Shown here piece by piece: positions 1 through 9,772 of a DNA stretch of 64,000 bases; position 1 is the first letter of the stretch; each line of letters begins with the position of its first letter. A program made the position numbers and the translations under genes. The stretch is taken from NCBI RefSeq assembly GCF_000817735.3, contig NZ_JTJC03000002.1, positions 752,242 to 816,241 of the forward strand. Direction: 5' to 3'. Source of the DNA: Scytonema millei VB511283 (lineage in GTDB: Bacteria; Cyanobacteriota; Cyanobacteriia; Cyanobacteriales; Chroococcidiopsidaceae). The notes beneath the pieces were generated by a model that was given only the letters and a program-made list of their open reading frames with translations, had not been told where the DNA came from and searched no databases.

Positions 1-1262
1 TCTCGCAACATCGTCCGAGCCAAGGCACGATTGTAATATGCTCTAGAATTATCCGGTTCGAGCCGAACAACGCGATCGAAATCGTCAAACGTTCCCTGAC
101 CGTCTCCCATACTGCGGCGAATCGCACCGCGACTGTGATAGGCTTGAGCATCGTTAGGAACGAGAGTGATGTAGCGATCGAAATTTGACAGCGCTCCCTG
201 CTTGTTGCCCCGATTATAAAGAATCACTGCTCTTTGGTAATAAGCATTGGCATAGTTGGGGTCAAAATTCAGCGCTTGGTCGTAGTCTGCTAGCGCCCCC
301 TGCTTGTCTCCTTGGTCGTAACGCGCGTTTCCCCGTTGATAGTAAGCGTCGGCGTAGTTAGGGTTGCGGGCGATCGCTTGAGTGTAGTTAGCAATTGCTC
401 TCGATCGATCGCCGCGATCGCGTTCTACCGATCCTTTAGCGAAAAAGTCTGAGGCAGATTTGGGATTTTCTAACCTTTGAGCTGGTTTATCCGTACTGGG
501 GGCAGTATCCACTGCGACTGCTGGAGCTTGAGGGATCTGCGATCGCATTGCCAAAAACGTATTAATCGGAATTGCCCCATTAAAGCCAGTTTTCATATTC
601 ACCGCCATCGTCGCGTCGCTCCCCTGCTGCTTCACGTCTACGCGATCGCTACCTCCCAACCCGTGAATCCCAACGACTCGACCATCAATATCAAAGACAG
701 GACCACCGCTCATTCCACCTTTTGTCACTGAGTTATAACGCAGTGTATAGCCTTCTGGCGCACTGCTGGGGCGACTGGTCACGAATCCAGGCGAAAAGAC
801 AAAATCGCGGTCTGCACCAAATTTTCGATCTAAAGCAGGGAAGCCCATGACAAAAATTTCTGCTCCTACAGGCACGTTAGACGGCGCTAGCTTGGCAACG
901 GGGTATACAGCCGCACTACTAAATGTCACCAATGCCAAATCGGGTTCATTCGGGCTTTTTTGCAATTTTTCCGTACTCACAACTGCATAACTCTGACCGT
1001 CATGAGTACGAATCGTATGCGGTGCAGGCATTAAAGCAACATGATTGCACGTCAGGACAGTGTAAGTATTGCCCTGTCGTTGAATAATCACTCCAGAACC
1101 GCCATCTTTAACTCCCATCGGAGGATTGACCTGCACCGTCATGGGACTGCCAATTTTGACAATTTCTTGCGGAGATAGAGCCACCGCTAAATTATGGCTC
1201 GTTACCAGCACCGCTAAAGTTACCGTTCCGGTCAAAAGAGGATAAGTAAAGTTTGTTTTCAT
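1..1262 (-). CDS. Exported trypsin-like serine protease with TPR repeats (partial)
   Basis: Reading from the ATG at 1262 gives 420 codons that run off the left edge, so the C-terminus is missing. Residues 1-30 form a signal peptide ending near VALS. A chymotrypsin-fold protease domain follows, with a visible triad of His74 (TCNHV), Asp108 (PDLAL) and Ser185 (GGMSGGP). From about residue 265 onward there are tandem tetratricopeptide repeats (motif A-Y-Y-x-R-G/A). The family is common in cyanobacteria as periplasmic or secreted S1 proteases whose TPRs bind partners; the substrate is unknown. It is followed on the same strand by more exported proteins, and a second triad protease lies just upstream (1368-2186). 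Confidence 0.88.
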   Translation of the reverse strand, partial: MKTNFTYPLLTGTVTLAVLVTSHNLAVALSPQEIVKIGSPMTVQVNPPMGVKDGGSGVIIQRQGNTYTVLTCNHVALMPAPHTIRTHDGQSYAVVSTEKLQKSPNEPDLALVTFSSAAVYPVAKLAPSNVPVGAEIFVMGFPALDRKFGADRDFVFSPGFVTSRPSSAPEGYTLRYNSVTKGGMSGGPVFDIDGRVVGIHGLGGSDRVDVKQQGSDATMAVNMKTGFNGAIPINTFLAMRSQIPQAPAVAVDTAPSTDKPAQRLENPKSASDFFAKGSVERDRGDRSRAIANYTQAIARNPNYADAYYQRGNARYDQGDKQGALADYDQALNFDPNYANAYYQRAVILYNRGNKQGALSNFDRYITLVPNDAQAYHSRGAIRRSMGDGQGTFDDFDRVVRLEPDNSRAYYNRALARTMLR

Positions 1263-1265
1263 AAA

Positions 1266-1369
1266 TCAGTTATCAGTTATCAGTTATCAGTTATCAGGGA
1301 GCAGGGAGTAGTGACCAGTGACCAGTTAATTCTCTACTTACGACTTACGACTTACGACTTACGACTTCT
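1266..1369. repeat. Short tandem heptamer repeats (STRR)
   Basis: About four and a half copies of TCAGTTA at 1266-1297 are followed by GTGACCA units and about four copies of CTTACGA at 1337-1369. The array fills the gap between two protease genes. The same heptamer classes recur throughout the window. Confidence 0.9.
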
Positions 1370-2186
1370 ACTTCAGTGCTTGCCAAAAAGCCGTGGCGGG
1401 GATTGCCCAGCTCAATGCTTCCATTTGTTGGTACATTTGCTCGGATGGTGCAGAGCCATCGGTAAATGTAAATGCACTAATACCTTGCGGCGGATATTTC
1501 AAGCGACCGTTGATTCCAATTAGTTGTCCTTTGCGGTTTAAAACTGGTCCACCACTCATCCCTGGATCGATCTCGTTGGTATAACCCAGTTGATATCCTT
1601 CCTGTAGAGATTTTTCTGGCAGCATTGCCACTTCACCATCCGTCACTCGTAAGGCTTTAATACCCCAAGTCCGAGTGTCCTCGACTGCATCCGCACTCGT
1701 CCATTGCCAATTAGGAAATCCAGCAGCATAGATGGAATCGCCGACAGCTACAGCTTTGGTATCGGCGATCGCCACAACTTGATACGCTGTTTTGCTGGTA
1801 AACTCTACCAAGGCTAAATCCGAGCCAGACAATACAGGCGATCGCAACCGCTTGCCTACGTGCTTTTGTCCGTCTGCGGTTAGAATCGTGAAGCGCTCGT
1901 CCTCACCCTCACCCACAATGTGAGCGCAGGTCAATATGGTGTATGTTTCTCCTCTGTGCCGCACGATCGCGCCCGATCCTGTAGCATCTGCGGCAAAAAT
2001 CCGTACGGTCACTTGTCTGGCAACTACTGGCACTGCGATCGCTACGGCGGGTTCTGCACTTGTAACCTGACTCATCAGCATCGGCTGAGACTGCGATCGC
2101 GCTAAGGCTTGCCCACACTTATTCAGTATAGAAACATACACCAAAATTATAGTTATCAGTGTACTTACCAAGACTTTAACAATCAA
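1368..2186 (-). CDS. Exported trypsin-like serine protease
   Basis: A 272-residue protein with an N-terminal hydrophobic segment (residues 3-20) that acts as signal peptide or anchor. A single S1-type protease domain carries His89 (LTCAHIV), Asp123 (SDLALVEF) and Ser211 (PGMSGGP), so the triad is complete. It resembles the protease domain of the partial gene at 1-1262 but has no TPRs. The longest frame begins at TTG (2186), with GGGG five bases upstream; no ATG lies early enough to keep the signal segment. Its last codons reach the CTTACGA array at 1337-1369. Substrate unknown; a periplasmic quality-control or processing role is only inferred. Confidence 0.85.
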   Translation of the reverse strand: MIVKVLVSTLITIILVYVSILNKCGQALARSQSQPMLMSQVTSAEPAVAIAVPVVARQVTVRIFAADATGSGAIVRHRGETYTILTCAHIVGEGEDERFTILTADGQKHVGKRLRSPVLSGSDLALVEFTSKTAYQVVAIADTKAVAVGDSIYAAGFPNWQWTSADAVEDTRTWGIKALRVTDGEVAMLPEKSLQEGYQLGYTNEIDPGMSGGPVLNRKGQLIGINGRLKYPPQGISAFTFTDGSAPSEQMYQQMEALSWAIPATAFWQALK

Positions 2187-2220
2187 TTTGCCCCTTACCT
2201 CTCACCTCTTACCTCTCTCA

Positions 2221-2250
2221 CCAACTACCAACTACCAACTACCAACTACT
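2221..2250. repeat. CCAACTA tandem repeat
   Basis: Four copies of CCAACTA lie between the protease and the COP23-like gene, overlapping the 3' end of the latter: its last codons (GSSW) are read from the edge of the array. Confidence 0.85.
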
Positions 2251-2901
2251 ACCATTTGTCGGAACGTTAGGTTGCTGTGGAGATGCTTCGCTTGCGCCAC
2301 CTGCTGATTCGTAACCAGCTGAAAAAGCCTCCTCTACTGCTGCTTCCATATCAATAGCGCCAGTAGATGTAGTCTCACCTTCACCGCTAGCACTCTCGCG
2401 AATTGCCGAATAGTCGGCACGCTGACCGAAACGCAGCAAATTGGCTAAAGCGGCACCAGGGTTTTTAGCATTTTCTGGAGAGAGGGTAAATAGCGTATTG
2501 CTTGTATCGCAGCTAGCGCCAGAATTGACATAACAGATAACCGTCTCATTTTTAATGATTCCGGTCGTCAGTAGTAAATTACTTAGTCTTCCACCATTAG
2601 CAGCAACTGCTTTAGTCAATTTCTGGGAAACTAGCTGACAGCGTTCTTGAGGTGTATATTCTGCACTGACTTGTCTCTGCCAGGTAATCATGGGAGCAGA
2701 GCGTTGATTTCCCCTAGCTGCAACCGTAGCAAAGCCATTACCAGAACGGACGCAGACAAAAGTGGTTGCCTGATTGGAGGGGTTTTGTGGGGTTGCTTGA
2801 CTACGACTAGTATTCTGCGCCCCTACTCGATCCTGAAATCCTATGACACTAGCACATGTCACGCTAGTTACTAAAACAAAGATTGGAAATTTAAATTTCA
2901 T
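2239..2901 (-). CDS. COP23-domain exported protein
   Basis: A 220-residue protein with a signal peptide (residues 1-28, cleavage near VGAQ). The body has the COP23 pattern: a TFVCV strand, a W-x-R core (MITWQR), the stretch ERCQLVSQKL, and a conserved VICYVN...C pair (Cys residues in VICYV and GASCDT). COP23 was described as a membrane-associated protein with circadian oscillation in unicellular cyanobacteria; its biochemical role is not known. The C-terminal tail (about 170-220) is low-complexity and rich in E, A, S and G. It sits downstream of the kinase and in line with the two exported proteases, possibly as a secretome group. Confidence 0.75.
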   Translation of the reverse strand: MKFKFPIFVLVTSVTCASVIGFQDRVGAQNTSRSQATPQNPSNQATTFVCVRSGNGFATVAARGNQRSAPMITWQRQVSAEYTPQERCQLVSQKLTKAVAANGGRLSNLLLTTGIIKNETVICYVNSGASCDTSNTLFTLSPENAKNPGAALANLLRFGQRADYSAIRESASGEGETTSTGAIDMEAAVEEAFSAGYESAGGASEASPQQPNVPTNGSSW

Positions 2902-2919
2902 AAGAAACTTTTTTAATTA

Positions 2920-2997
2920 TCAGTTGTCAGTTATCAGTTGAAAGCGGTGCGTGGTGTGTGAAATACTTACGACTTACGACTTACGACTTACGACTTA
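2920..2997. repeat. STRR arrays in a 313-bp gene-free gap
   Basis: The gap 2902-3214 holds TCAGTTA-type units (2920-2940) and about four CTTACGA units (2965-2997). The AT-rich remainder (3000-3180) probably contains the promoter of the COP23-like gene; I see no gene or clear operator there. Confidence 0.8.
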
Positions 2998-3214
2998 TGG
3001 CTTTCCATACACTACTCACTCTCTATACAAACTGACATCTTAAATTTTCGTGAAATGTCTCGAAGAATTTATTCAATTTTTCTTAACTTACATAGAAAAT
3101 AGTACCTTTTTTCTAACCGTTCACAGAGGATTTAAGGATTTTTTCGGTTAATTTTTGTGATTTATTATACTGCAATTGTACAAGTGATTTGAGGGCTGTG
3201 GCGCGATCGCTTGC

Positions 3215-4651
3215 TTACCACGGTTCTAGCGGTTGTGGTGATGCGGGTGGCGTTGAAGGTGTTTGAGTGGGAGGCTTGTGTTGAGGCAGCAAAAAATATA
3301 AGTAGAAAATGCCAGCTACAAGTCCCACTCCTGCTACTCCTAACACAAAGCCCGCACTAGATAATAACCATAAGTTTCTTCTGGTTCTTTGTATTTCGCG
3401 GCTATCTTGCTGGATAGGAGGGTTTTGCAATTGAGTTTGACTTAACTGTGGCGATCGACTTAAGTTGGTTGGATTCGCGTTGCTGGGATTCAAGTTTATG
3501 GCATCGGTGTGATGAGTTGGTGGCGTATACTGCTTGGGTTGATGTTGGTGCAGATCGAAAATGCGCGTTTGAGGAGTCTGAGTTTGATTAGATGCGGGGG
3601 AAGTAACTGACGGTGGTATAGGCTTGCTCTCATCTGTAGCTGAGGTTGGCGAATTTGGGGCGATCGCCTCCTTAGTGGGTTGAAAATGGATAAAACCAGC
3701 AGTATACCCCAAAGAAGTTGGTAGCACGGATTGTAGTGCCGCGCTTAATTCCCCCACCGAGCCAAAGCGTTGCTCTGGTTGCTTGTTTAAACAGCGCATG
3801 ACAATTGCTTCTAGCTCGACCGACAAGTGTTCGCATTTAGGTTGCGATCGCAATGATTGAGGCATTTGGGAAGTATGGGCAATTCCCCATGACACGCCAC
3901 TCGTTTTGCGGGCTTCAGTTCCGAAGCCAAATGGATCGGAACCACTCAGCATCTCATAGAGAATCATCCCCAAACTGTAAATATCTGCCCGTCCATCGAT
4001 ATTTTTCTCTATTTGTAACTGTTCCGGTGCAGCGTAGCGGAACGTACCCAAAAACGTACTGGTCAGATTAGTTAACTCTAGTGCTTCATCGCGGATTTTA
4101 GCTATCCCGAAATCGAGAATTTTAACTAACTCCCCCAAAGCGGTTGGAATCAGAAAAATATTATCGGGTTTGAGGTCGCGGTGAACGATTTGGATCGGAT
4201 CGCTCGTGGTGACAACTCCCTCGCGCCGAATCCTAACACCTTGGTGAGCAAGTTGCAGCCCCGCACAGACTTGACAGGCAATTTCAATCGTTCGTTCTAC
4301 AGGCAATCGTGTCTCTCGCCGTAGGAGTTGACCTAGTGTTTCGCCAACGAGGTATTCCATGACGTAAAAAGGATATCCCTCTTCCGTCACGCCGTAGTCA
4401 CTAATATCGACAATATGGTCGCTTTTGAGGGCAGCACAAAGCATCGCCTCGCGCTCAAAACGTTTATGCAATGGAATCGAGACAGCGAGCGTGTCTCTCA
4501 GTAATTTCAGCGCTACCTCCTGTCCCAGCCGCGTATCCATAGCTAGATAAACGTTACCCATACCACCCGCACCGATGCGCTGTTCTAGATAATAGCGTCG
4601 GCAATCGCCAATAAAACGACCGATCCAGGGATCTGAGCTTGAAGTGTTCAT
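3215..4651 (-). CDS. Serine/threonine protein kinase with C-terminal membrane anchor
   Basis: A Hanks-type kinase domain spans about residues 20-300: a glycine loop GAGGMGNV, Lys50 in VALKLL, the catalytic loop HRDLKPDN (Asp160) and DFG (Asp181). A Pro/Thr/Gln-rich linker (about 320-420) leads to one transmembrane helix near residues 430-455 and a Pro-rich tail. The topology fits a membrane-anchored eukaryotic-type kinase with its catalytic domain in the cytoplasm. The ATG at 4651 is used; a TTG lies one codon upstream. Cyanobacterial Spk-type kinases regulate stress and motility, but the substrate here cannot be told from sequence. Confidence 0.9.
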   Translation of the reverse strand: MNTSSSDPWIGRFIGDCRRYYLEQRIGAGGMGNVYLAMDTRLGQEVALKLLRDTLAVSIPLHKRFEREAMLCAALKSDHIVDISDYGVTEEGYPFYVMEYLVGETLGQLLRRETRLPVERTIEIACQVCAGLQLAHQGVRIRREGVVTTSDPIQIVHRDLKPDNIFLIPTALGELVKILDFGIAKIRDEALELTNLTSTFLGTFRYAAPEQLQIEKNIDGRADIYSLGMILYEMLSGSDPFGFGTEARKTSGVSWGIAHTSQMPQSLRSQPKCEHLSVELEAIVMRCLNKQPEQRFGSVGELSAALQSVLPTSLGYTAGFIHFQPTKEAIAPNSPTSATDESKPIPPSVTSPASNQTQTPQTRIFDLHQHQPKQYTPPTHHTDAINLNPSNANPTNLSRSPQLSQTQLQNPPIQQDSREIQRTRRNLWLLSSAGFVLGVAGVGLVAGIFYLYFLLPQHKPPTQTPSTPPASPQPLEPW

Positions 4652-4675
4652 CAAGAAGGTGGTACGTGGTGCGTA

Positions 4676-4733
<58 letters not shown>

Positions 4734-4757
4734 AGTTGCTCCGCGACTCTCCCTTTC

Positions 4758-5822
4758 CTATGCTACATATTTATGCTGTAACTCTTGCTGCAACTGACTG
4801 GGAGAAAATGCCCCATGCTCGGTAATAATTGCTGTAATCAAATGAGCGGGAGTTACGTCAAAAGCTGGGTTGTAAAATTCCACGCCTGCTGGAGTCAAGA
4901 TAGTATTGTCAATCTGATAGACTTCAACCGGATCGCGTTCCTCAATCGGAATTTCTCGACCAGTTGCGATCGCAAAATCAATTGTTGCTACGGGTGCAGC
5001 AACATAGAAAGGAACGTCATGTGCCTTAGCTACCAGTGCTAAGCTGTACGTGCCGATTTTATTTGCTGTATCGCCATTAGCGGCAATGCGGTCAGCGCCC
5101 ACCACAACGGCGTGAATCATACCTTGCTGCATACAGTGGGCAGCCATACTATCTGTAATTACCGTAACGGGTATCCCTTCTTGGACGCATTCCCAAGCAG
5201 TTAGTTTTGCCCCCTGAAGACGAGGGCGAGTTTCATCGGCATAGAGGCGCGATAACCTACCACAAGACCAAGCAGAACGCACAACACCCAAAGCCGTACC
5301 GTAACCTGCGGTTGCTAAGGCTCCAGCATTGCAATGAGTTAAGAGATTGAGTTGGGCGGGAGTTTTTGGCAAGAGTTCCAGACCGCGATCGCCAATTGCC
5401 TGACAAGTTTGTAAATCTTCGGCTTGAATTGTCTGTGCTGTAGTTAACAAAACTTGGCGAATTTCCTCAACCGTGCCGATCGTTTCGTAGGCAGTTTTTA
5501 ACATGCGGGCGATCGCCCAAAACAAATTTACCGCTGTCGGACGGGTTGTTCGCAACATCTGAGCCACTTGCTCTAGCTGCGACAAAAACTGCTCTCGATC
5601 TTGGGTTTCAATCTCTCGCGCCCCTAAGTACATACCGTAAGCAGCAGCGATCCCGATTGCTGGTGCGCCTCGGACAATCATCGTTTTGATTGCCTGTGCC
5701 ATATCTTCACAGCGATGAATTTCCACAAAGGCATACTCGGCTGGCAAGTGCGTTTGGTCGATGAGTAAAACCGAGCCTTCGTACCAAATTACAGGGTAGA
5801 CGTGGGTAGGACTGGAGATCAT
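4758..5822 (-). CDS. mtnA: S-methyl-5-thioribose-1-phosphate isomerase
   Basis: A 354-residue protein of the eIF2B-like aldose-ketose isomerase family. It converts methylthioribose 1-phosphate to methylthioribulose 1-phosphate in the methionine salvage pathway. Visible signatures are [15 protein letters not shown] near the N-terminus, the catalytic-cysteine region [12 protein letters not shown], and [20 protein letters not shown], which holds the catalytic Asp. Length and order match the family closely, which separates it from eIF2B subunits. No other salvage gene is adjacent. The gene stands alone between STRR-rich spacers on the same strand as the kinase and dxs. Confidence 0.95.
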   Translation of the reverse strand: MISSPTHVYPVIWYEGSVLLIDQTHLPAEYAFVEIHRCEDMAQAIKTMIVRGAPAIGIAAAYGMYLGAREIETQDREQFLSQLEQVAQMLRTTRPTAVNLFWAIARMLKTAYETIGTVEEIRQVLLTTAQTIQAEDLQTCQAIGDRGLELLPKTPAQLNLLTHCNAGALATAGYGTALGVVRSAWSCGRLSRLYADETRPRLQGAKLTAWECVQEGIPVTVITDSMAAHCMQQGMIHAVVVGADRIAANGDTANKIGTYSLALVAKAHDVPFYVAAPVATIDFAIATGREIPIEERDPVEVYQIDNTILTPAGVEFYNPAFDVTPAHLITAIITEHGAFSPSQLQQELQHKYVA

Positions 5823-5935
5823 AGGGAGTTAGAGAAATTGGGTGTGGGTTCTGGGTACAAGGAGGACAAGGGAGAGAAGAGAGCTGAGGAAGCGCAAGGT
5901 TGCTGAGGGAGCTGAGGGAGCAAAACAATTCAAAA

Positions 5936-6021
5936 TTCTTACACCCTACACCCTACACCCTACACCCCACACCCTTCTTTATTTACTCACTACACCCCAC
6001 ACCCTACACCCTACACCCTTT
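5936..6021. repeat. ACACCCT tandem repeat
   Basis: Many copies of ACACCCT or ACACCCC heptamers lie between mtnA and dxs, interrupted once. The reading frame across this stretch only translates the repeat and is not a gene. Confidence 0.9.
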
Positions 6022-6057
6022 CTTCATGACTCACTAACAACTTAACCAATATAAAAA

Positions 6058-6077
6058 AGGTGGGCGATCGCCCACCT
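6058..6077 (-). terminator. Intrinsic terminator of dxs
   Basis: A perfect 20-base palindrome centred on the HIP1 octamer (AGGTGGGCGA and its complement) follows the dxs stop. On the minus strand it runs straight into six T residues, the classic intrinsic terminator layout. Confidence 0.8.
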
Positions 6078-6089
6078 CAAAATCAAAAA

Positions 6090-8000
6090 TTACGAACCTA
6101 CAGAAGATAGCTGCTGGCTAAAGAAGGCTTGACGCACGGTTTCAGCAATTTGCGGACTGGTCAAACCCAAATCGGCTTTCGATTCATTTGGTTCGGCGTG
6201 ATCTACCAAAGTATCTGGGATGCCAATTCGCTTGACAGGAACGACAACATTTGCGTCGAGTAAAGCTTCGGCTACCGCAGAACCAAACCCACCCATCAGA
6301 CAGCCTTCTTCTAAAGTCACGACGCGCCCGATTTGCTGCGCTAGAGGTAGAATTAGCTCTGTATCTAGGGGTTTGGCGAAACGAGCGTTAATTACTGTTG
6401 CTTCAATGCCGTGTTCGCGCAAAATTTCTGCGACTTGCATTGCAGGATGAACCATCGCACCAAAACCAATTAGCAACAGATCGTCCCCATGTCGGAGGAT
6501 TTCCCCTTTACCAATTGGCAAGGATTCCCAACCTTCTTCCATGAGGGGAACGCCGTAACCATTACCGCGTGGATAGCGCATGGCGATCGGTCCATCCGTG
6601 TAGTTAACTCCAGTAACGACCATTTGCTGTAACTCGGCTTCGTCTTTGGGAGCCATCAAAACCATGTTGGGCAAGCAGCGCAGGTAGGCAATATCGTACA
6701 TACCTTGGTGTGTTGGACCGTCAGACCCTACAATTCCCGCTCTGTCCATACAGAAAAAGACGGGTAAGTTTTGGATGCAGACATCGTGGACTATCTGATC
6801 GTAGGCACGTTGCAAGAAAGTTGAATAGATTGCCACCACGGGACGCATTCCCTCGCAAGCTAAGCCAGCGCCTAGAGTAACGGCGTGTTGTTCGGCAATC
6901 CCAACATCGATATATTGCTTGGGTAGCTTGCTGGCAAGTTTATCCAGTCCCGTTCCTGTTGCCATTGCTGCCGTAATCCCAATAATTTTAGGGTTATTTT
7001 CGGCTAGTTTGACCAAAGTATGAGCAAAAACCTTAGAGTAGCCCGGGGGTTTGGGCTTGCTGGAGGGAATGGCTTTACCCGTTGCCAAGTCAAAGGGAGA
7101 CTGGGCGTGATATCCTACTTGGTCTTTTTCGGCAATCTCGTAACCTTTCCCTTTAACTGTCGCCACGTGGACGAGTACTGGTCCTTGGATGTGATGCGCT
7201 TGCTCGAAAGTCGCAATCAATTCTGTCAAATTATGACCGTCTACTGGTCCGAGATAGGTGAATCCGAGTTCTTCGATAATTGCTCCAACTTTTGACACGG
7301 CTAGCCGCTTCATACCACCCTTAAGCCGATGCAGTTCGGGGGTGAGAGATTCGCCAACAAAGGGAATGTGTTTAACTTGTTCTTCTAAATTATCGGCAAG
7401 AAACTGTACTGGTGCAGAAAGACGCATTTTATTTAAGTAACGAGAGATTGCACCAACATTCGGTGAAATTGACATCTCGTTATCGTTCAATATCACGAGT
7501 AAATTTGTCTTAGGCAAGTGTCCGGCGTGGTTAATTGCTTCGAGTGCCATACCACCTGTCAGCGCGCCATCACCAATAATTGCTGCGACTTTAAATTTAT
7601 CCCCCTTAAGATCTCGTGCCAGTGCCATTCCCAGTGCAGCAGAAATACTCGTAGAGGCGTGACCCGCGCCAAAATGGTCGAATTTGCTCTCACAGCGCTT
7701 GAGATAGCCAGCGACTCCATCTTTCTGCCGGAGAGTGTGAAACTCACTGTATCGACCAGTAATCAGCTTGTGCGGATATGCTTGATGTCCGACATCCCAA
7801 ATCACCTTGTCGCGATCGAGGTCTAATGTTTGATATAGTGCTAGGGTCAATTCCACCACGCCTAGCCCTGGTCCCAGGTGTCCGCCACTAGCGGCGATCG
7901 TTTGCAAGTGTTTTTCGCGAATTTGACGAGCAATCTGTTGTAATTGACGAATCGACAAACCGTGCAACTGATTAGGATGGGTGATTTCACTCAGGTGCAT
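6090..8000 (-). CDS. dxs: 1-deoxy-D-xylulose-5-phosphate synthase
   Basis: A 636-residue thiamine-diphosphate enzyme that condenses pyruvate and glyceraldehyde 3-phosphate. This is the entry step of the MEP isoprenoid pathway, feeding carotenoids, phytol and quinones. The N-terminal domain has [14 protein letters not shown], the ThDP/Mg site [13 protein letters not shown] and NDNEMSI. The middle pyrimidine-binding domain has [10 protein letters not shown], and the C-terminal transketolase domain ends near residue 620. Length is typical. The ATG at 8000 opens the family's usual MHLSEITHP start. It is transcribed away from the exported protease gene at 8359, sharing a 358-bp divergent promoter region. 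Confidence 0.97.
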   Translation of the reverse strand: MHLSEITHPNQLHGLSIRQLQQIARQIREKHLQTIAASGGHLGPGLGVVELTLALYQTLDLDRDKVIWDVGHQAYPHKLITGRYSEFHTLRQKDGVAGYLKRCESKFDHFGAGHASTSISAALGMALARDLKGDKFKVAAIIGDGALTGGMALEAINHAGHLPKTNLLVILNDNEMSISPNVGAISRYLNKMRLSAPVQFLADNLEEQVKHIPFVGESLTPELHRLKGGMKRLAVSKVGAIIEELGFTYLGPVDGHNLTELIATFEQAHHIQGPVLVHVATVKGKGYEIAEKDQVGYHAQSPFDLATGKAIPSSKPKPPGYSKVFAHTLVKLAENNPKIIGITAAMATGTGLDKLASKLPKQYIDVGIAEQHAVTLGAGLACEGMRPVVAIYSTFLQRAYDQIVHDVCIQNLPVFFCMDRAGIVGSDGPTHQGMYDIAYLRCLPNMVLMAPKDEAELQQMVVTGVNYTDGPIAMRYPRGNGYGVPLMEEGWESLPIGKGEILRHGDDLLLIGFGAMVHPAMQVAEILREHGIEATVINARFAKPLDTELILPLAQQIGRVVTLEEGCLMGGFGSAVAEALLDANVVVPVKRIGIPDTLVDHAEPNESKADLGLTSPQIAETVRQAFFSQQLSSVGS

Positions 8001-8358
8001 ATTGGGTGTTCCCTCTGCGTTGCGTCTTGTGCTTCACCGCTCGACTGTTGCCAACTGTCTTGGGTGGAGTCGTAGAGGTGAAGTATGTATTCCTTCCTCA
8101 ATGTAAAAGATTTCGGGTGCAATGCATATTGGTAAATATTTTGTGTTCAGATATTTACTGCGATCGCCCTCTCTGCTATACCTTAAATTCACATCCTACA
8201 GGTTATACCCGAGTTTTAGTCATTAAATTGACATAAAAAGTTGTTGCCTTACCAAGACTTTAACTCTACTGTGAAGATTGGGTAAATAGCTAGTAAACGG
8301 TAGGAAATATGTCATCTACCTTATGTATTAGCTTTCATCCACAAATTAAGGATTATGG
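8001..8358. other. Divergent intergenic region between dxs and an exported protease
   Basis: This 358-bp gap must hold promoters for both divergent genes. It is AT-rich from about 8100. No STRR array, palindrome or convincing small gene is visible; the open frame at 8006-8236 lacks family resemblance and a ribosome site. Confidence 0.6.
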
Positions 8359-9264
8359 ATGAAGGTACTCTTTATGAGTAAAAATCTTAATTGCTTAAAG
8401 TTTTTGACGAAAAACCGTAGGTTAACTGCAAGTATCTTGTCGCTTGGCAGTTGTTTGGGAGCGATCGCAACCACACTCCAATCTGCAAAAGCAAGTATTA
8501 TTGGGCAAGATGACCGCGTTTTGCCTGCGTATGAGTGGTTGACAGTAGCGCCTCGTAAAGCAGTGGGGCAGTTAGAAACTCAGAGAGCAGATGGGCAATG
8601 GGGACTTTGTACTTTCACCGTTGTCGGTCGTAATATTGGCTTGACAAATAGCCATTGCGTGAGGGATGAACAAGGCAGGATACCATTACAAGCCAAAGCT
8701 TATGTGATACGCTATGGCACGACTCAATTAGCCGTAGCAAATGTTGATGCTTATTGGACAGGGCTAAAAGTTGCTCCTAAAAACGTAGAAGAATGGAAAC
8801 GAGATTGGGCAATTATCCGATTTACCACAAATTTAGGAGATGCCACAGGTTGGTATGGTAATGTCGAGTGGAATCCAAACGATATTAGCAAAGCAGGAGA
8901 CACTGTTGTCGGTCAGCCCACAAATTACATCGGTTATCCTACTGATTGGCCCACAGATCCAGCTTTGAAAGCCTATCAAGGATACTTACCAGCCTTGCAG
9001 GGTGGCTGTAATATTTTGAATAAAGATCCACAGTTAGAAATCCTCTTACATGACTGTGACATCATGAAAGGAACCTCTGGTTCGTCTCTATTCTCTGCGG
9101 TTTCAGAAACAGACTTTCGGACTATGGCTTTGAATAACGGTTTCTTGACATTTCCTGACGGCACATCAATTAGTACGGCAGTACCTCTAGAGCGGTTTAT
9201 GCCAGCTATTCTCAAACTGAGAGCCACAGGAGCAACTAACGACACCGCAGTCCCCGTTCCATAG
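8359..9264 (+). CDS. Exported trypsin-like serine protease
   Basis: A 301-residue protein with a signal peptide of about 45 residues (hydrophobic core SILSLGSCLGAIATTL). The protease fold shows His99 (TNSHCV), Asp149 (KRDWAII) and Ser240 (MKGTSGSS), an S1/V8-like triad with GTSGSS replacing GDSGGP. AAGG lies seven bases before ATG 8359; an in-frame ATG at 8374 also has GAAGG upstream, so either start is possible. It is unlike the two proteases at the left end in its catalytic-serine motif. A small exported protein begins 19 bases downstream and may be co-transcribed. Confidence 0.82.
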   Translation: MKVLFMSKNLNCLKFLTKNRRLTASILSLGSCLGAIATTLQSAKASIIGQDDRVLPAYEWLTVAPRKAVGQLETQRADGQWGLCTFTVVGRNIGLTNSHCVRDEQGRIPLQAKAYVIRYGTTQLAVANVDAYWTGLKVAPKNVEEWKRDWAIIRFTTNLGDATGWYGNVEWNPNDISKAGDTVVGQPTNYIGYPTDWPTDPALKAYQGYLPALQGGCNILNKDPQLEILLHDCDIMKGTSGSSLFSAVSETDFRTMALNNGFLTFPDGTSISTAVPLERFMPAILKLRATGATNDTAVPVP

Positions 9265-9283
9265 GTTAACTCAATCGCCATCA

Positions 9284-9673
9284 ATGATAAACAAGCAAAA
9301 CCAATACTTACTATTATTAGGGTTAGTCACGACATCAATATCGGTCGCTGCAACCGCATTTATTTCAAGTGCTAGTGCTAACGAGCTACTCTGCTACCTT
9401 CAAACTCGGGATGGTAAACAAGTGGATCTTTCTCAAATATGTAACAAGAAGACATCTCCCACTCCCGCTAAACCTGAAACTCCGAATACAAGCCATCCTA
9501 CTACCACTCCTGGCAATTTACAAACAGCACCTAACCAGTCCAAAATTCCTGTTATCGATCCCAAAATGCCAGCCAAGGTTCCTCTCGTCCTCAAAGACAA
9601 ACCATCTGCATTGTGGAACTCCGTTCCCGATCTACCTTATCCTGCAATCGAAGGACGGACAATTCGGCGTTAA
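9284..9673 (+). CDS. Small exported protein with CY-x-LC motif
   Basis: A 129-residue protein of unknown function. Residues 1-33 form a signal peptide (cleavage near SASA). It is followed at once by a short module with two cysteines, CYLQTRDGKQVDLSQIC, then a Pro/Thr-rich linker (about 56-95) and a basic end. A module of the same design opens the mature part of the unrelated TPR protein at 19056-19529. It follows the exported protease by 19 bases, so the two may form an operon. The Cys pair could form a periplasmic disulphide; this is inference. Confidence 0.65.
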   Translation: MINKQNQYLLLLGLVTTSISVAATAFISSASANELLCYLQTRDGKQVDLSQICNKKTSPTPAKPETPNTSHPTTTPGNLQTAPNQSKIPVIDPKMPAKVPLVLKDKPSALWNSVPDLPYPAIEGRTIRR

Positions 9674-9726
9674 ATGAGTGGCTAGTGGCTAGTGGTTGGA
9701 CTCTTTTCTTGTCATCAATTCCACTA

Positions 9727-9754
9727 GTAGAGACGTTACATGTAACGTCTCTAC
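9727..9754. terminator. Perfect 28-base palindrome at a convergent junction
   Basis: The arm GTAGAGACGTTACA is followed immediately by its exact complement. It lies between the ends of the small exported protein (+) and cobS (-), and could terminate both. Closely related palindromes lie at 27527-27558 and 39291-39326. Confidence 0.7.
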
Positions 9755-9772
9755 ACTGATAACTGATAACTG

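Noticed and set aside
5842-6045. 67-codon frame between mtnA and dxs
   Set aside because: Most of it translates the ACACCCT repeat.
8006-8236. 76-codon frame in the dxs upstream region
   Set aside because: No ribosome site, odd composition and lies in a divergent promoter region.
9369-9677. Alternative frame across the small exported protein
   Set aside because: The other frame has a signal peptide and the Cys module; this one has neither.
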